A stretch of DNA of 62,210 nt from NCBI GenBank assembly GCA_028280715.1, contig JANQLG010000012.1, positions 1 through 62,210 of the forward strand, written 5' to 3'. Source of the stretch: Spongiibacteraceae bacterium. GTDB lineage: Bacteria > Pseudomonadota > Gammaproteobacteria > Pseudomonadales > Dasaniaceae. Positions 61,866 to 62,210 of this stretch are shown one piece after another (position 1 is the stretch's first letter; the number at the start of each line of letters is the position of its first letter). Both the position numbers and the translations under genes were made by a program. The notes under the pieces were generated by a model that worked only from the letters and a program-made list of their open reading frames with translations, was not told the DNA's origin and did no database searches.

Positions 61866-61999
61866 TAGCTTGGCTCCTCTCAATATTTCATGGCCGTTAT
61901 CTTTACTATCTTTACGACCTGATTATGCTTAAAAATCCACCAATTCATAAAAATCGAGCTGTATCATCCAACAGCTGCTAATATTTATCAATTCTTAAA

Positions 62000-62015
62000 T
62001 ATTAATCGATTAATA
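62000..62015. promoter_or_regulatory. 16-bp palindrome before the LysR gene
   Basis: TATTAATCGATTAATA is a perfect inverted repeat in the AT-rich divergent region between scoA and the LysR gene, 11 bp before the LysR start. It has the size of a LysR recognition site and could overlap the promoters of both genes. Confidence 0.5.
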
Positions 62016-62025
62016 AATATTTTTT

Positions 62026-62210
62026 ATGGATGTCACCCTGAAACAACTGGCTGCCTTTATTGCCGTCGCCAAGACTAAAAGCTTTGCCGAGGCAGCAGAA
62101 CACATCTATCTCTCCCAACCAGCCATCAGTGTGGCCATTAAAAATCTTGAAGATATTGTGGGGGGGCCATTGTTTATCCGCTCCACACGCAAACTTACCT
62201 TAACTCCCGA
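62026..62210 (+). CDS. LysR-family regulator, N-terminal part only
   Basis: The first 61 codons of a LysR regulator: MDVTLKQLAAFIAVAKTKSF followed by AEAAEHIYLSQPAISVAIKNLED and a wing with FIRSTRKLTLTP. The helix-turn-helix is complete, but the effector domain lies beyond the right edge. Because it is divergent from the CoA-transferase operon and shares a palindrome with it, it probably controls that operon. Confidence 0.93.
   Translation, partial: MDVTLKQLAAFIAVAKTKSFAEAAEHIYLSQPAISVAIKNLEDIVGGPLFIRSTRKLTLTP

Overview
This 62 kb window looks like chromosomal sequence from a free-living, probably marine, gammaproteobacterium. It carries hrpA, mnmC, trhO, dusA, a MlaA homologue, an outer-membrane porin, a MipA/OmpV protein, an OlsF-like ornithine-lipid synthase and an aa3-family oxidase with a c-type extension. 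Base composition is moderate to low in GC. The gene set would fit the Cellvibrionales/Spongiibacteraceae area, but that placement is inference. I saw no tRNA, rRNA, CRISPR array, prophage or insertion sequence. Both ends cut through genes: ureC on the left and a LysR regulator on the right.

Layout. 1-10276 (minus strand) is a urea locus. It holds a porin, the five-gene urea ABC transporter urtABCDE, a small His-rich membrane protein, ureD, and the urease structural genes ureA, ureB and ureC (partial). The nickel-insertion genes ureEFG are not present and may lie to the left. 10614-13681 is a MarR-type regulator with a Cys cluster, divergent from a small operon (DUF2024 protein, secreted protein, redoxin, class-I amidotransferase) with a perfect 29-bp palindromic operator between them. 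13801-18083 holds a divergent SelO pseudokinase, dusA, transaldolase and a TerB-like protein. 18130-20592 is a STAS/PP2C partner-switching pair and a PilZ protein. 20652-24892 holds a MlaA homologue, an HvfABC-type copper-RiPP operon and an alpha/beta hydrolase lacking its nucleophile. 24993-35573 holds hrpA, a PhaJ-like hydratase, a coiled-coil secreted protein, mnmC, a ComFB protein, glutamine cyclotransferase and a LysR regulator.

35762-46758 includes trhO, an unrecognised 478-residue protein, an EAL-CBS-GGDEF protein, ppk1 and ppx. The divergent intergenic region between the EAL-CBS-GGDEF gene and ppk1 has well-formed Pho boxes facing both ways. 46922-49910 has a LemA/GIDE pair (the GIDE protein carries a canonical EF-hand loop), a lipoprotein and a small membrane protein. 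50012-55144 is a cytochrome c oxidase operon with a di-haem subunit II and two subunit-III paralogues. 55516-59043 holds an RluA-type pseudouridine synthase and a PlcP-like/OlsF-like lipid-remodelling pair. 59250-62210 holds a thiolase, a two-subunit 3-oxoacid CoA-transferase and a divergent LysR gene.

Themes. The genes read as nutrient-limitation physiology. Urea is taken up and hydrolysed for nitrogen. Phosphate stress is met by polyphosphate turnover and probable phospholipid-to-ornithine-lipid replacement. Copper is met by a thiol-rich RiPP. Several c-di-GMP-linked proteins (PilZ, EAL/GGDEF, ComFB) are spread across the window. The observations most worth checking are the tandem mini-ORF repeat upstream of the STAS gene, the two divergent Pho boxes, the ten-motif HvfA peptide, the HupE-like mini-protein inside the urea operon, and the unrecognised protein at 39511.
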